Shown: positions 1-31,373 of the stretch, piece after piece
Numbering within the stretch: the first letter of the stretch is position 1
Layout of the letters: each line of letters begins with the position of its first letter
NCBI RefSeq assembly: GCF_010015445.1
Contig: NC_053118.1
Coordinates: 12,505,937-12,569,936 of the forward strand
Direction: 5' to 3'
DNA: 64,000 nt
Source of the DNA: Perca fluviatilis
Taxonomy: Eukaryota > Chordata > Actinopteri > Perciformes > Percidae
Program-made: the position numbers and the translations under genes
The notes under the pieces: generated by a model
Told to the model about the DNA's origin: nothing
The model's database searches: none
What the model saw: only the letters and a program-made list of their open reading frames with translations

Positions 1-2422
1 TTTTAGTCTTTTGAAGATATCCCTTTAGCCCCTGTCTGTCTGTCTCTCGGGTCTGTCTGTGTTGTAGACAATTGAAAGAGACAGAACCAACAGGTCACTG
101 CTAACATTTACAGAAACATGTCTTGGGAAGTGCACATCATGAGTCTAGGCATTCATTTTACAAAAGTTGACTGGAGGAGAAGGGTAAAGAGTCAGACAGG
201 GGGAATGTGGGAGCAGAGAAAGAAGAGATAGAAGACAATTCCCATGGGTTAAAGCAACAGTACAAAACATAACAACAAATATAACACGTGTGCATTTTCA
301 AAAAAGGAGAAAAGCTTAGAAATGGGGCTCTTGTGCAATTTAGCGTAGGAAAGCGCTGGGTGATTGTTCTAGTAAGTGTTTGAGCCTTACAATAAACATC
401 CAAGTATGAAACGACACATATTATTAAAAAAGTGGATATATTGATTTCTCCTCCTGAAAACACACAGAGGATAAAAAAAAGGCAAAATACTGGTTCAGTT
501 TGTATTCATAAAAAACAGATTTGGTCTCTCAGAGCCATTCCATGGTATAATAAGAGATTAAGGTGCCAAATCAGGATTTAGTCCACTATGTACACAAGTA
601 GACAAAGTGCATTTTTTTTAAAGTTCAGTTTAGGTGCTTCACGTTTGTCTCTTCAGTGCAGACTGAAATCAGATTATTTTTTGAAATACTGTTTTAACAA
701 TCTTTTTTTTTTTTGTAAGTACAGGTCAAGAAGACCCAAATTGATTCACAGGTCTTGCTTTTGACATGAGCGGATGAGCCCAAACTCAAAGGCAAGGTGT
801 CGGGGGTGATTTGGGGGGTGATATCTTGTGGGTGGACTTACACTACATTTTCACTGGAGATGCAGCTGGTGCTTGCATATACATGTTTTGGGTAAAACGT
901 CCCCCATCTTAAAATTCAGTCCATCCCTTCAACCCATCAGAAAAGTAAATTGTAATGAAACACTGCAGCGAAATATTTCGTCGTGTTATTACTTCAGGGG
1001 ACCTAGATGTCTGCCTCACAGTGGCCATTGGTTGGTTAACAAATGGTGCATCGGCCTCAAACAGCTCACCGCTCAGGAGACAACACATTCAACTTTTGGA
1101 CAACAGTGTCATACTGTCTCAATCCGCCTTTAAAAAGGTCACAATAGCACAGGATGTGTTCTATCAAAAGTTGAAAAATGTGTTTAAAATTTTACATTTT
1201 AAGAATGTAACATTAGCAGTCCATACTAAACACATACTGTGGCATTTTCCATCAGATCTGTATGTGTTCAGTTAAAAATCTATAATACTAATAATACTAA
1301 TGAAACGACAAGCTGCTGTAAAGGGAAGACTTGGGTAGACATCCTGTGTTTAAAACCATCACGGCATTGGCATTCATTCGGCAGTAAGGTACTTTCTCTT
1401 ATCGTTCTAGGCGTTTATGTCTAAGAGATATAAATGCCAGACTTTCAGAGTCATTATCAATCCATGTTGGCTCAAATAATCGGCTGATTGTCCGGTTCTT
1501 GCGATGATCTTCTAAAACAAATATGTACTGTACCATGGAAAATTCAACCAGTTCCACAAATAGATGTGTGTTCATTTCATTGGAGACATTGCTCAGCAGT
1601 GACATCTAGCTGTGATAAGTTTTTAAGCACCTTTGTAAACACACTTTTTTTTTTTTTTTTTTTGTGTGCGCTGTTACACCCAATTTCCACCGGCTGCAGA
1701 ACGTCTGCGGATCTGCAACAAATCCGGACCTGGTGGGTATCGAAGGACGGCGGAGCACGGAGCCGACACGCAGCGGAGCCGATCTGCAGCCGTTCCGCAG
1801 CTGGTGGAATTTCGGGGTTAAGTTTGGTACCAGGGGTGAAACGTTCATAACATTGAAGATTGAACGGGCTCCAGGTTCCTTCTCAAGGATATGCAGCACA
1901 CACGTGTAAATACAACTTCCTTACTGGTTTCATTTGAGCAAACAAGGATTGCTAATTTCACAAAGGGGGGGTGGCTGACAGTAGAATCTCTAGTTTACAA
2001 CAGTCAGTACGCATCAATTGAAATCCATTGTACGGATGTGTCTGGACACACAGTCTTTTTTTTGGGTAACCATTTCAACTCAACAGTTTTCTTCTTCAGC
2101 TTGAAGATTGCGCTTGATGTTCAGAGTTTGCTGTGCCAGAGTTTGCTAAAAACTCCTTCTTTACCATGACTCTAAACTGTTACACATGACTTACAGTTAA
2201 TAAGGTAAGCATTGAGAGAGTGAGCTAAAGCTAATAGTCCATCTGTTAGTCTCGTGTAGACGTGTGATGTCAGAAATAGTTTCAAAATACAGTGAATTCA
2301 TGTTGAGTACATTCGCTAATCAGTGGCAAAAAGACTTGGTTGAGTTAACCGTCTTCCATTGATCATAAAACTATATTTCTCTTGTAACATTCTGTGTTGT
2401 TTCACCGTGCTTTCCACAATCA
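1..2422 (-). other. zhx1 3' UTR and downstream DNA
   Basis: This stretch follows the zhx1 stop codon on the minus strand and probably holds its long 3' UTR plus flanking DNA. I see no convincing coding exon. Short ORFs here are low-complexity or interrupted. A palindromic repeat lies at about 1680-1816. I could not place the poly(A) site with confidence. Confidence 0.4.
1680..1816. repeat. GC-rich palindromic short repeat
   Basis: The two ends are near-complementary: a CCACCGGCTGCAGAAC-type arm near 1689 and a CCGCAGCTGGTGG-type arm near 1795 pair with each other, so the strand can fold into a hairpin of about 135 bases. It is much richer in CpG than its flanks. I interpret it as a short foldback (MITE-like) element; the family is not identified. 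Confidence 0.55.
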
Positions 2423-5400
2423 TTAGTCTTCGGAGACTGACAAGGATTTCCTGACGCTGCGCGACGGCTCCCAAACCTCACTGTCGTCTGTGTCGTCGGC
2501 GTCGTCGCCTTCATCATCATCATCATCCTCATCATCCTCGTCTCCCACCCCCGTGCCGGGCTGCTCCGCGGTGACGGTCGACGCCTCTCCCTGCGTCTCC
2601 CCTCCCTCTCCTGCTTTGCCGCCGCCTGTCCTTCCTGCCGCCGCCGCCGCCGCCGCCTCCAGGAAGGGATCCGACCCCGTCTCCAAGCGCCGCTGGACCT
2701 CGGCGAACCACTCCCTCACCTTTTGACGAAAGAGAGGAACGCGTTAACTGTGTGATGAACGCAGGGCTGTAGCTACCATTCAGGGCACCGAGCTCACGTC
2801 TTCGGTGTGATATTTCTGGGAATTCAAACTTCATTTTACCTCATGAAGGACTGAGGACTACAACATTAACAGAGTGAGTTCTTTCACACTTTTGATCTTG
2901 ATCTTTCAGAGGCTTTGGTCCACAAGACTTCCTGGAGTGCAAGAACCTTTTAGTGACTGTTAACTGGTAGGTTTTAATGACATGAAGATGAGTTAGCACA
3001 AGTTCTACAACTTCAATTTAATTCAGTTTATTTAAGAAGGGGACAGTGCTATTTAATGAAACACATGAGTTAAAAAAGGCTAAACACATATCATACTTTA
3101 TTTTTACCAGGTCTGCAAGATATGAGGAAAAAATGCCATAACGGTGTAGAATATTGCGATAACGATATTACTTGCGATAAATAAACGGATACTTAAATGT
3201 ACTCAGTTCTGCATTTCTGCTGCTTTCAGTATTCTACTAAAATACAACAAATTGCTTGTTGAATTTTAAACAAATGAAAGGAAATCTCATCCAAATAAAA
3301 TGTTATTGAACAAATTGAACATTGAATTGAATATAAAAGACACCACTAAAAGAGAGTTACATTTTTTTTTGGCTCTTCCGCCTTTAATGGATAGGACAGC
3401 TAGATACGAAAGGGGAAGAGAGAGGGGGAAGACATGCAGGAAATCGTCACAAGTCGGACTCGAACCATGGACCACTGCGTCGAGGCATAAACCTCTCAGT
3501 ATATGTGCGCCTGCTCTACCAACTGAGTTAACCCAGTTACATCATAAAGTGCAGTTTTCTCCTATTTTCTTTCACCTAACAAAAGAAATCACTGAGTGTC
3601 TTTTGCGATATGTCGCAGCCTTACGCAATGTGTTCATTGCGCCTGTTGATATTGCGATGGTGATTAAAAAAAAAACGGTATATTGTGCATCCCTAATTTT
3701 TACGATAGATTTCTAGGGCCAATTATGATACATTTTTTTTACAAATGTAAAGAAAAAAGAACATATGGAGGGATACAATGACAGGAAACAATGACACAAA
3801 CCTAAGTCGTATCCCATGTCCTTACCTGTTCGTAGCTCATGTTGGTCTTGGTGACAAGCTCATCCAGGTCTTGCTCATTGAGAAAGCGGTGCTTCATGTA
3901 GTACTCCCTCAGAATCTCCCTCCCACTCTTGAATTTCTTTGACGGGGGAGATCTATCCACATCTGCACTGCAGGAGGCAGATCTTCTTGGCTGCTTTCTG
4001 GTTCGGGACCGCCCCCAACCACGATTTCGGCTTCGTCTTTTTCGACTGGCGCTGCTGCTGCTGCTGCTGCTTCCCATTTTATTGCTTCCTCCGCTGCTTG
4101 GCCCTTCGACGTTGCCACTTTGGTATTGGAAGAACCATTTCAGGTTACTGTTCTTCCACGAGTACCGAGAGTCCCCGAACCAGCTGACGATGTAGGACCG
4201 AGGGAGGCCGCTCTGTTCTGCCAGCTGGGCGTACTCCTCTGGTGTGGGCCACTGGGTCCGCACAAAGGCACTTTTTAAAATATGGAGCTGCTCCGGAGTC
4301 TTTTTACTCTTATCTTTCACGTCTTTGTTGCTCCGACCGCCAGGAGGAGTTTGGCTACCTTTACGAGACGAGGAGGCAGAAGGAGAAGAAGAAGTGGCTC
4401 CTTCTCCTGCTTTTCCTCCGTCTACCTCCATCTTTCCTCCCTCTGAAGAACCCGGGGGGGAAGTACTGACAGACGGCATCTTTCGTCTCTCAGTGAACCA
4501 GGCATCAATCTCCCTCCGCGTCAGTTTAGTCTCTGTTCTCAGGCGGCTTAGTTCTTCATCTGATGGGGTGCCGCTCTTCTTGAAACTTTCCTCCAGCACC
4601 ACCAGCTGCTCCGGAGTCTTCTCCTTAAACTTCTGCAGGGTGAAATCTGGGAATGGATTCCATGTTTTGGGCCGTGTCTCCTTCTCCTTCACAGGAGGGG
4701 TGCGCGGAGGATGGGGAGATGTGGGGGTCTCATCGCTTGAGTCAATAACAATGGTGGGGCCAGCACTGCTACCACAGTTGCCACTTCCTCTGCCCCCTCC
4801 GTCAGGGAAAACTATGACATTGCTGTTCTTGGAGTTGCGCTGGTTGTACCTGGTGTCACTGAACCATTTCTTGATCTCTCCCTTTGTGAGGTTGGTGAGC
4901 TTCATCAGCCGGGAAATTTCTGTATCAGTGACAAAGTGGTTTTTCAGGTAGCTGGCTTTCAGCTCTGCCAGCTGCTCTTTGGACTTCTTCGGCCGCAAAC
5001 TGAATGTGTCAGCACTGAGGGCGGAGTTTTCCTTAGAAAGGGAAGGGAATTATATATTAAATACGTGTTTACACTGCCATTTTGCACACAGACATAACAA
5101 ATACCTGGACAAAAATGACTACATATGAGATTTGTGCAACTTTTTTGAGTTAAGACACAAATTACATACTACTGATAGCGACACCATGTTGTAATTTTGT
5201 GCACTGATTGGGCTAAAAAAATAAAAAAATAAAAAGCTGCGGTAACACAATTGAGAGAACACGAGCAAAAAAGTGTTGTCCCTACCTGTGGAGAAAGAGA
5301 GGGAGGCTGGACAGTAGTAGCCCGTTTCAGCTCACTGTTTGCTGGGGTGGGCTGGCAGGAAACTCTGCTGGAGCTCTGGGACTGGCTGGGCAGCCCTGCC

Positions 5401-7930
5401 ACTGTCAGAGTGATGGGACTTGTCACTGGAAGGTGCCCTCCTGGGCCAACCTACACAGAGAGAGAAAATAATGACACACAGAATGGGAGGATGAGCCAGA
5501 TAGCCAAACAGGGATGTATTTATAGTTTCAAGTGACTGTAGCCATGATCTATAACACTTTAGTTTACTGTATGGAAAGAGTCCTGAGTGAGTCTGAGCTA
5601 ACTATATACAGTATATTGTTTCTTTTGGCCACTCCAACTGCAAGATCATTAAAAGTAAATTAGAGAGACATCCCACAATGATACAGTAAACCTATCTGCT
5701 AACAGGGAATATGGTTAGCATTTTGTAACTTACATGAAATCATAAAATCATTGCGATTTCGATAAAATCACGATTAATTGTGCAGCCCTAATAAAAAGAT
5801 CATTAAAGCAAAGAAAATGTTTCATTTCTTTTTAGCAAGACCTATGACTTTTAATTAAACTCGCTAGTTGCTGCTTTTCGTCTCCCGTTTTAATGCTTTA
5901 TCTGTCTTTTATATTGATGCTTTTACCCTGTAGCACTTTGAGATATGTTTAAAATGTAAAGTGCGTTATAAATAAAATGTATTACTATTATTATTATTAT
6001 TAATAATCTAGGTGGCACCTTGTACGGCATCCTCGGCCACAGTGTATGAATGTGTGTGAATGGTGAATGGTTCCTGTACTATGTTAAAGCGCTTTGAGTA
6101 GTCGTTAAGACTAGAAAAGCGCTATATAAAAACAGTCCATTTACTAATTCAATATAAATAGTTGAGGCAGGGTGACAGACATACAGAAACTCATGTCCAA
6201 TCCAAAGTTGCAACAACTAAATTGTTTAAAAGTTAAAATTAAACTCAAGCCATGCCAGGCTGACTTTTGTTGAGTGATGTCGAACGAGACCAGCTAAACC
6301 AAAGCAGACGACCCAACAACTAGAGCATATCAGAGCCATATGTCTTAAGGTGACTGGGTTCCAGGCAAGGCAGTTCAAAGCCGTGTTTTCTTTCCTTACC
6401 TACCTGTGTGAATACCAGGCCGGGCTGGCCCACTATCTGGCAGGTCTGAAGAATGGACTGCAGGCCGTTGGCAGCTGCTGAGAGCTGGTGAGCAGGTATG
6501 ACAGTGATGGTCTGAGGCACCGTGTGCACCGTGCCATTAAACTGTTTCCTCCTGGCCTCCTCCACTTCCTCTGGAGTCCAGCTCACACCGTGCTTCAGCC
6601 GCTGGGCTGAGAACCACACCTGGGTGGAGATCAAGTACATTTGACTCCACCATTTACAAAATAGGCAAAAAGGCCATACTTAGTATACTTCAGACCTAAA
6701 TTCCAAATCAAGATTGAGGTGGATGTTTACTTAATAAATAATATATACATAGTAATATGCAGAGTAAGGAGCTTCTATTTGAAGTTTTTTATGTACATGT
6801 ATCTTATAACAGACAAGATCCTTTGTCAGCAGAGGTAACCTACTGAAAACAACAGCCAACTTTGCTCTACCTTGATCTGCTCCTCTGTGAACTGTGTATG
6901 TGCTGCCAGGCTGTTGATCTCGGCCATTGAGGGGTAAGGAAACTTCTTGTATGTGCTGCCCAGCAGGGGGTTGGTGTCCATAGCTGCACTGTAGGATGGG
7001 ATGCTGCTGAGGGGAATCAGCAGCTGAGGCTGAGCTGCTGCTGCACTCTGCTGGGCCTGGAAAGCAGACAGCACCTGAAATAAAGGAAGACGGGGAGAAA
7101 TGAAAAAAAGGTCTGGACAGATAATGCTACATAGTGGGAAAGGTGAGACACTGCTCCGAGGTCTTTTTGGCTGCTGTCCTGCCAAAGTGTCTCTGAACAA
7201 GACAATGAATATCTATCAGCTGCTGGGCTGCTGTTCTGGGAAGTTGACATCCAGCCCTTCTGTTGGGCATATTTAACATTAAGGCCACCCATTATCTAAA
7301 GCCTCCCAGGCGTTTTTAGGTGTGCAGGAACGCTGTTGAGTCTGAAAACATGCATTCATTTTTCACAGATAGAGGTAAATGTACTGTATATAATAAAAGT
7401 ATTCTTACACCCATGCTGCTGCAATGAGTCTACTTAAACATCAATAACCAAGACTTTCTACCTGTGCCAGGCCAGCAGGCAGAACTGTGGGGTTTAAAGT
7501 TGCTGATTTTCTCTGCTGCTCTGAGTATGGGCTGACCAGCAAGCCCCCTCCCCCGAGCTTCATGGAGTCGTGCAGCAGCATCTCCACGGGCGTCATAGGC
7601 CCGAGAGGAGCTTCAATGGGCTCCTGATCTCCTCCCACCTCTCCCTCACCACCCCTTCCAAAACCATCAACCGCTTTGTCTGTTGATTTCAGGGACACGG
7701 CGATCCTCTTGGGTTCAGATTTGGTCTTCATCCTCATGATGGGGGTCTTGCTGAGGGAAATGGCAGCAACCGTGGCAGGGTCTGCTTCTCCCTCCTCGGG
7801 TGTATCACACTGTTGTTCTTGGGGCGGCTGGTCGCTGCTTAGATCCTCAGGAGGGTTTGTAGCGCTGAGCTTTAGTGAGGGAGCAAGGACTTCGTTGTCT
7901 TCTACAGCAGAGAGATTGGGCTCATCTATG

Positions 7931-7963
<33 letters not shown>

Positions 7964-8236
7964 CATTCATTGACAGTTTGTACATATTTCAGGCTAAAAA
8001 AGTGGCATTGTTGTGTACACTTGGGAGAATGGGCCCAAAGAAATCTTACCGGTATCTGGAGGGGTGGGGACAACCACTACTGCCTGACCCAGCTCCTCTG
8101 CTCCCTCCTTCTTCTTCCCTTCCTCCTCCTCTTCCTCCTCCTTTGTCCTCTCGGTTTTCTCCTCCACCTCTTCCTGCTCCACCACATCAGTGGGCAGCAC
8201 CATGCAAGGTGTGGTCGATTTCCGGCGGCTCGACAT
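2423..8236 (-). CDS. zhx1: Zhx1 homeobox protein, zinc fingers absent
   Basis: Seven coding exons on the minus strand, each with GT-AG borders and consistent phase: 8236-8050, 7925-7462, 7074-6871, 6619-6404, 5450-5286, 5031-3826, 2719-2423; 912 residues (human ZHX1 is 873). ZHX proteins are nuclear transcription factors/repressors that dimerise through homeodomains. The start [14 protein letters not shown] matches the family N terminus, which fixes the ATG. Homeodomains lie at about residues 259-310, 426-485, 546-596, 655-713 and 775-830; each keeps its WF pair in helix 3 ([45 protein letters not shown]). The segment QTITVIP...[13 protein letters not shown] is ZHX1-specific. The C terminus is acidic and ends in SVSED. 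Unusual: the two C2H2 zinc fingers expected between the N terminus and ISLSKTPIM are missing; intron 1 is only 124 bases. Mammalian ZHX1 has one coding exon. Its neighbour atad2 supports orthology. HOMEZ is an alternative family but matches less well. Confidence 0.9.
3110..3696. mobile_element. Degenerate hAT-like MITE in zhx1 intron 6
   Basis: Left end GGTCTGCAAGATATG and right end ATATTGTGCATCCCTA are imperfect inverted copies, and the interior repeats TTGCGATAACGATAT-type motifs typical of fish hAT-derived short elements. A SINE with its own target duplication interrupts it at 3363-3534, so the hAT element is the older insertion. Confidence 0.5.
3363..3534 (-). mobile_element. tRNA-derived SINE, copy 1
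   Basis: Read on the minus strand, the head carries a tRNA-like A box (TCAGTTGGTAGAGC) and B box (GGTTCGAGTCC), followed by a body with TGCATGTCTTCCCCCTCTC and an A-rich tail. An 8-base target duplication AGTTACAT flanks it (3355-3362 and 3535-3542). It is a retrotransposed RNA polymerase III element, not a tRNA gene, because the anticodon and acceptor stems are not preserved. Confidence 0.85.
5880..6150 (+). repeat. Non-LTR retrotransposon 3' tails
   Basis: Two adjacent fragments in zhx1 intron 4. The first contains GTAGCACTTTGAGATATG followed by AAAGTGCGTTATAAATAAAATG and an ATT repeat; the second contains AAAGCGCTTTGAGTAGTCG and AAAAGCGCTATATAAA. Both are the GCACTTTG...GCTATATAAATAAA type of 3' end seen on fish LINE families. 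No reverse transcriptase coding remains. Confidence 0.5.
7929..7962. repeat. (AAT)n microsatellite in zhx1 intron 1
   Basis: About 11 ATA/TAA units occupy a large share of the 124-base first coding intron of zhx1 and begin 4 bases from the exon 2 acceptor. The intron has too little other sequence to hide a zinc-finger exon. Confidence 0.95.
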
Positions 8237-8785
8237 TGTCAAACTTCAATTTCTACTCAGGGTAAAGAAGATCTGGGACAGAAAGGTCGAGACTCACATG
8301 TCTTAGGTGTTTGGGTTCACATGCCCAAGTCCTTGAATTATGTTTTTTCTGGTGGAAGAAACATAACAAATATGCAAATACATCATACAAGGGATTGTTT
8401 AATTCTTAAACAAGGGATTTGTTTTATTCCTAAATACTTCGATCGACGATTAGCTTTCCTCGGTTTCTTCAGTGTTTTAAGTCCTATAAAATGCAGCTTC
8501 ACAGCAGTGGCTTGGCTTTTCTGCTTCCTATCAATAGAAGCTGATTACCTTTAGGATTTAGGACTTACTTAGACAAGAAGCAATTTTAAGCTCTTGTGCT
8601 TTATGACAATGCAATGACCATAACAATTACCAAAAGATGGATCAGTAGTTAAGTTTCAAACCTACTTATAACCATGATATAGTAGAACAACAATATATAT
8701 GGATATCTATTCAATTATTTCTGGAATTCAATAAGACATCCAACAAATAGTTTCTTATATCCACTAAAAACATGATACTTTACAC

Positions 8786-9145
8786 TAAGGCTGAACGATT
8801 AATCGTTTTCAAATCGAAAGAATGCAATTAGCTTATCATGAAGACCCTGATTAATCGAACGTGAAATATTTAGTTGAATGTTTGGTGTAACATTTGATTT
8901 AACATTTTTTATTCCTCTTTTCATTATTAGATTTACTGTTTTTTCATAAGATTAATCCTGGAATAATGTTACATATCACAGATCGTTTACTATTTTCAGT
9001 GGATCTTTCATTTATTTTTTATTACTTTATTTAACATGATCATAGAAGGTGCAATATGTAGCTAAAAAAACGCAAATTGAATCATAATTGCAATATCTGG
9101 TAGGAAAATCGCAATTAGAGTCCCCCCCAAAATCATTCAGCCCTA
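8786..9145. mobile_element. hAT MITE with 8-bp target duplication
   Basis: Termini TAAGGCTGAACGATT and AATCATTCAGCCCTA are inverted repeats. The insertion is flanked by the direct repeat CTTTACAC (8778-8785 and 9146-9153), the 8-bp duplication expected of hAT transposases. It is 360 bases long and non-coding. It lies between the zhx1 start exon and the proposed upstream noncoding exon. Confidence 0.85.
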
Positions 9146-10120
9146 CTTTACACTTAAACTGTCATACAGCTTATCTTGCTAACATAAGGTTGTATAAATG
9201 TGTGTACTGTACTACCCTACGCACTACATCACTTCTGTATGCAAATATTTTTAATTTATTAAGCAAAAAAAGACTAAACATTTGCTGGTTTCATCTTATC
9301 GAATGCATGCATTACATTTGAATACAATTGAATATTTCTGAATTGTTGGTCAGACACAACCAGCAATAGGAAGGTCATTGGTCTCTGCTGGGCTTTATCC
9401 TTACATTGTATGTACTAGATACTAATAATCATTGGTTGCATCCCTATATTTGAAGTAATTAATTCAGACAACTGAGTTTTGTAAAATCCTAATACATTAT
9501 TATTCCACATGAAAGACATTAACTATAGTACTGAATTGTCACCCAAACCTTAATTCATTGATGTGTAGGCTAATTCCTATTCATTTACAATATATTGGAG
9601 TGTATCAGGGTACACCCAATTTAAGTCAGTTTATTGGTATTCCAACAGTAGCAGGGCGCAAATGATATCCGAATACATTTAAGGATATTAGCCTACTTAG
9701 CTAGATCATCTTAACTTCACATTTGGCACACATTACCTGGTTAGTGCAAATATTTGCATATCTATTTTAAATGTGTAATTGTCCACTTTAATATGTCTGG
9801 GGTTCATGACTTATTGCTGGTAAAGTCTATTAACTAGACAGAACGCGTTAACAATAACGTTAACTGTGTACAGTAACGTTATGCTATGCTACACTGCCAT
9901 CATGAGATAATTTGCATTAACAGTTAGCGCATCAATACATTTTGGAGGTGTGAGTTAGCTAGCTAATTCGAGATAATTAAAGTAACGTTAAAGCAACACA
10001 TTAACATAAACGGACATATAACTTAGCTTTGCAGCATTTAGTATGTATATGAGGTGGGCCACCTAGCCGGTGTTAGCCGGGGCAGTCATTATTATTGATC
10101 ATGTCTGGCGGTAAACTTAC

Positions 10121-10460
10121 TGGAACTATCGTTACTGAAATGTGCACTGTGTTGCTACCAGGCTTTCGAGACGAGGCGAGGAGTAATTTCCTGGGTCTCG
10201 GCAGGGAAGCCTTCGGGTTCTGTCTGGTGGTGTGTGTCGACGTCTCTCCTTCCCCGGCTAACCATTCAGCCCCAGCCTGGCCGGGACTACAATAGCTAGT
10301 GTTAACGTTTTATGGGTTTGCGGGTCTCCAAAGCCCAGCGGAGGGAGGCAAGCAGACAGACGGACCGGTCTACGGCTCCGGTCTGCAGATGCTGGAAACA
10401 CCGGACATCTCTCTCCTAACGTTGTATATTGTATGCCCAGGTCGCGTCTTTGTGAAGGTT
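10121..10460 (-). promoter_or_regulatory. Probable zhx1 noncoding first exon and promoter
   Basis: This is a CpG-rich patch in AT-rich surroundings. On the minus strand it ends in a good donor (GTTCCA then GTAAGT, exon end at 10121). A matching acceptor lies just upstream of the zhx1 ATG (ACCCTGAG before TAGAAATTG, near 8261). I therefore infer a spliced 5' UTR of zhx1. The transcription start is not defined by sequence alone. Confidence 0.5.
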
Positions 10461-11867
10461 ATATATTAAAAAACACGGTAGTTACACCCATAGCGTGGCC
10501 GTTGGTACTGAGTTAGTTTGCTGACCTAATTCTCTGATATTTTTTAACGGCAGATTTTTTTTAATGATCAAACGGCGTCATCATTCAATGTAATACGTCC
10601 TGACGTCATTCGTCAGCGACTCTTGGCGCTCTAATAATTTCGGGAATTTAGCAAAAATAAACAATTCTACGATTACAATATGCTCTTTACGAGATGGATT
10701 GAGCTACGCGCTGACCATAAAAAAAAAGTGGTATTGAAGGATGTTTAATGCGGACCGTAAACTAATTCGATTGCCTACCCGGCTGTCTGCCAAAATGTCC
10801 TTACATGACCTGTCAGGGCAGTGTGTGGGAAGCTACTTGAGGACAACACTATAATTGCAATGTTGATCTTGTCTTGTGTTGCGGTTTAGAAGTTTCTGTT
10901 GATTATTTCGACTACTTCCAATGTATTTTTAACTTGGCTACACCGTAAGGCGCGTTTACATCTTGTTTATGACACTGCTTTGCAAACGCCTTGCGAAAGT
11001 TACAATTATATTGTAGCGTTAACTAGCAGTTTGTAGGTAGATAATTCCACAGTAAAATCTATTTGTATCATCCTGCTACCATTGGTTAAAAACTACTACC
11101 ACCACCACAGGGATGGACAAATATCAGAAGATAACTTATTACTAGGGTATAAGTTAGCCTGCGGCTGTAAAAATGAATATCCCAAAATGCAGAAAATGAA
11201 CATTAGACAAGGGTGCAGTGTATGACTGGTAGAACACTGTGGGACTTACAAACAACTGCACACCTTTTTTGTGAGAAGCTATTGCAGATAAATAAAGTGA
11301 CTAAGTGATTTTTTTCACGATATGGAACAATTTAGTATTGCAACTCCATTAAGTTGGGGCACCTTTAGAGACAGATTAAAGAAAATGGTAAATGATGCAG
11401 CAGATACAGAGCTATACCGACTTTTAAATGGGTGAGACTTAAAAAACCTTGAATCATACTGTTCTCATAATGCAACCACAACACCCATAACTCAGGCTGT
11501 TAAAATGTGTACAATGTGCACAATACAACATAACCGTTTCCAGGAACCAATCATGATACTTTCTAATACAACCCCCCACACACACACACACACACACTGC
11601 AGTGTCCAAGTTAATCGGGGTTTACTAAAAGTTACAGCAAAGGTCACACTATCAGCTATGACGTGATGAGCACATAAATGGTCACACAATGACATTTAGG
11701 GGAAATCCATTTAATTAAATATAAACAAAAGAGGTATTACAAATATTTAGCTAATGCACAAAGAGGTGCTTGTAGATTTCTATGAAAATAGAACCAATGT
11801 ATATTTACATAGCTGAGAGGATGAACATGATTAAAAAAAGAAAAATCACATTCTTCCTGTAGAAAAG
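10461..11867. other. Intergenic DNA between zhx1 and atad2
   Basis: No coding exon is visible. The left part is probably the upstream region of zhx1 and the right part the 3' UTR of atad2, which ends on the minus strand here. A (CA)n repeat lies at 11577-11598. The poly(A) site of atad2 could not be fixed. Confidence 0.45.
11577..11598. repeat. (CA)n microsatellite
   Basis: About 11 CA units in the 3' flank of atad2. The repeat itself is unambiguous; no function is suggested by position. Confidence 0.95.
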
Positions 11868-30674
<18,807 letters not shown>

Positions 30675-31258
30675 CTTGACACCAAACCGACTCTATACTA
30701 GCACGAACGACAGACAACCAGCTGCGATTCTGCCTTACAAATGTGTTACGGGTACGGTGGCGCCAACATGACACATATAACGGTAAATATCCGCCAGCTG
30801 ACAACCAAGCTCCTCACTAAACCCCTTGATTTCTGGCGCCATAAACGTCATCGGAGGTTATGAGGTAAGCGGCTGAGAGCTACCGCCATGAAAAATAGAT
30901 CTCTTGGAAAAATTGTATTAACGTCAAGTTGTAAAACTAGTTTTATATTTCAGTAATTTTACCACATCGACGACGCAGCCCATTATAATGGTCACTGGTG
31001 TTATGAGATCAGTCATAGGATTTTTAAACATAACATGTGCGGAGGGATACGAATACTATTTAAAAAGGTCTTCCGGTCGAAGTTAGAGCGCGCTCTGCTC
31101 CAAACTGCGCAATAGCGCGTACTTCATTGTGAACACAAACCATGTACTGAGAGCATATTCACGTTTACACATTTAACAATCAAATTGCTTCAAATGGCCA
31201 ATTCCAAACAATAGCAAAAATAATTCTAAACAAGGGAGTCAACATCAGCTCATCATCT
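30675..31258 (-). promoter_or_regulatory. atad2 upstream region
   Basis: Spacer between the atad2 start codon and the probable poly(A) end of psma2, both on the minus strand. The first 100 bases upstream of the ATG are GC-rich with several CpGs, as expected of a housekeeping-type promoter. No TATA box is evident. The exact transcription start is not visible. Confidence 0.45.
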
Positions 31259-31264
31259 TTTATT
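31259..31264 (-). terminator. Probable psma2 poly(A) signal
   Basis: AATAAA on the minus strand about 850 bases after the psma2 stop codon. Other signals in the 3' flank cannot be excluded. Confidence 0.45.
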
Positions 31265-31347
31265 TGAATAAGTGACAGATACCAGAAGAGAAAATACAAA
31301 GACTAAAATTTTTTCCCCCCCAAAAAAAAAAAATTTTTAATAAATGT

Positions 31348-31373
31348 CCCCCCCCCCCCCCCCCCACCCCCCC
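31348..31373. repeat. Poly-C/G homopolymer
   Basis: A run of about 26 C residues broken once by A, next to A- and T-runs, in the inferred psma2 3' UTR. Such runs are error-prone in assemblies, so its length is uncertain. Confidence 0.9.

Noticed and set aside
3363..3534. tRNA gene candidates at the SINE heads
   Set aside because: A and B boxes are present, but no full cloverleaf can be formed, and poly-A tails and target duplications mark them as SINEs. The same applies to the copies at 21.3, 43.3 and 52.2 kb.
4244..4951. 235-residue plus-strand ORF inside zhx1
   Set aside because: It is the antisense shadow of zhx1 exon 6, which is conserved in the minus-strand frame with three homeodomains.
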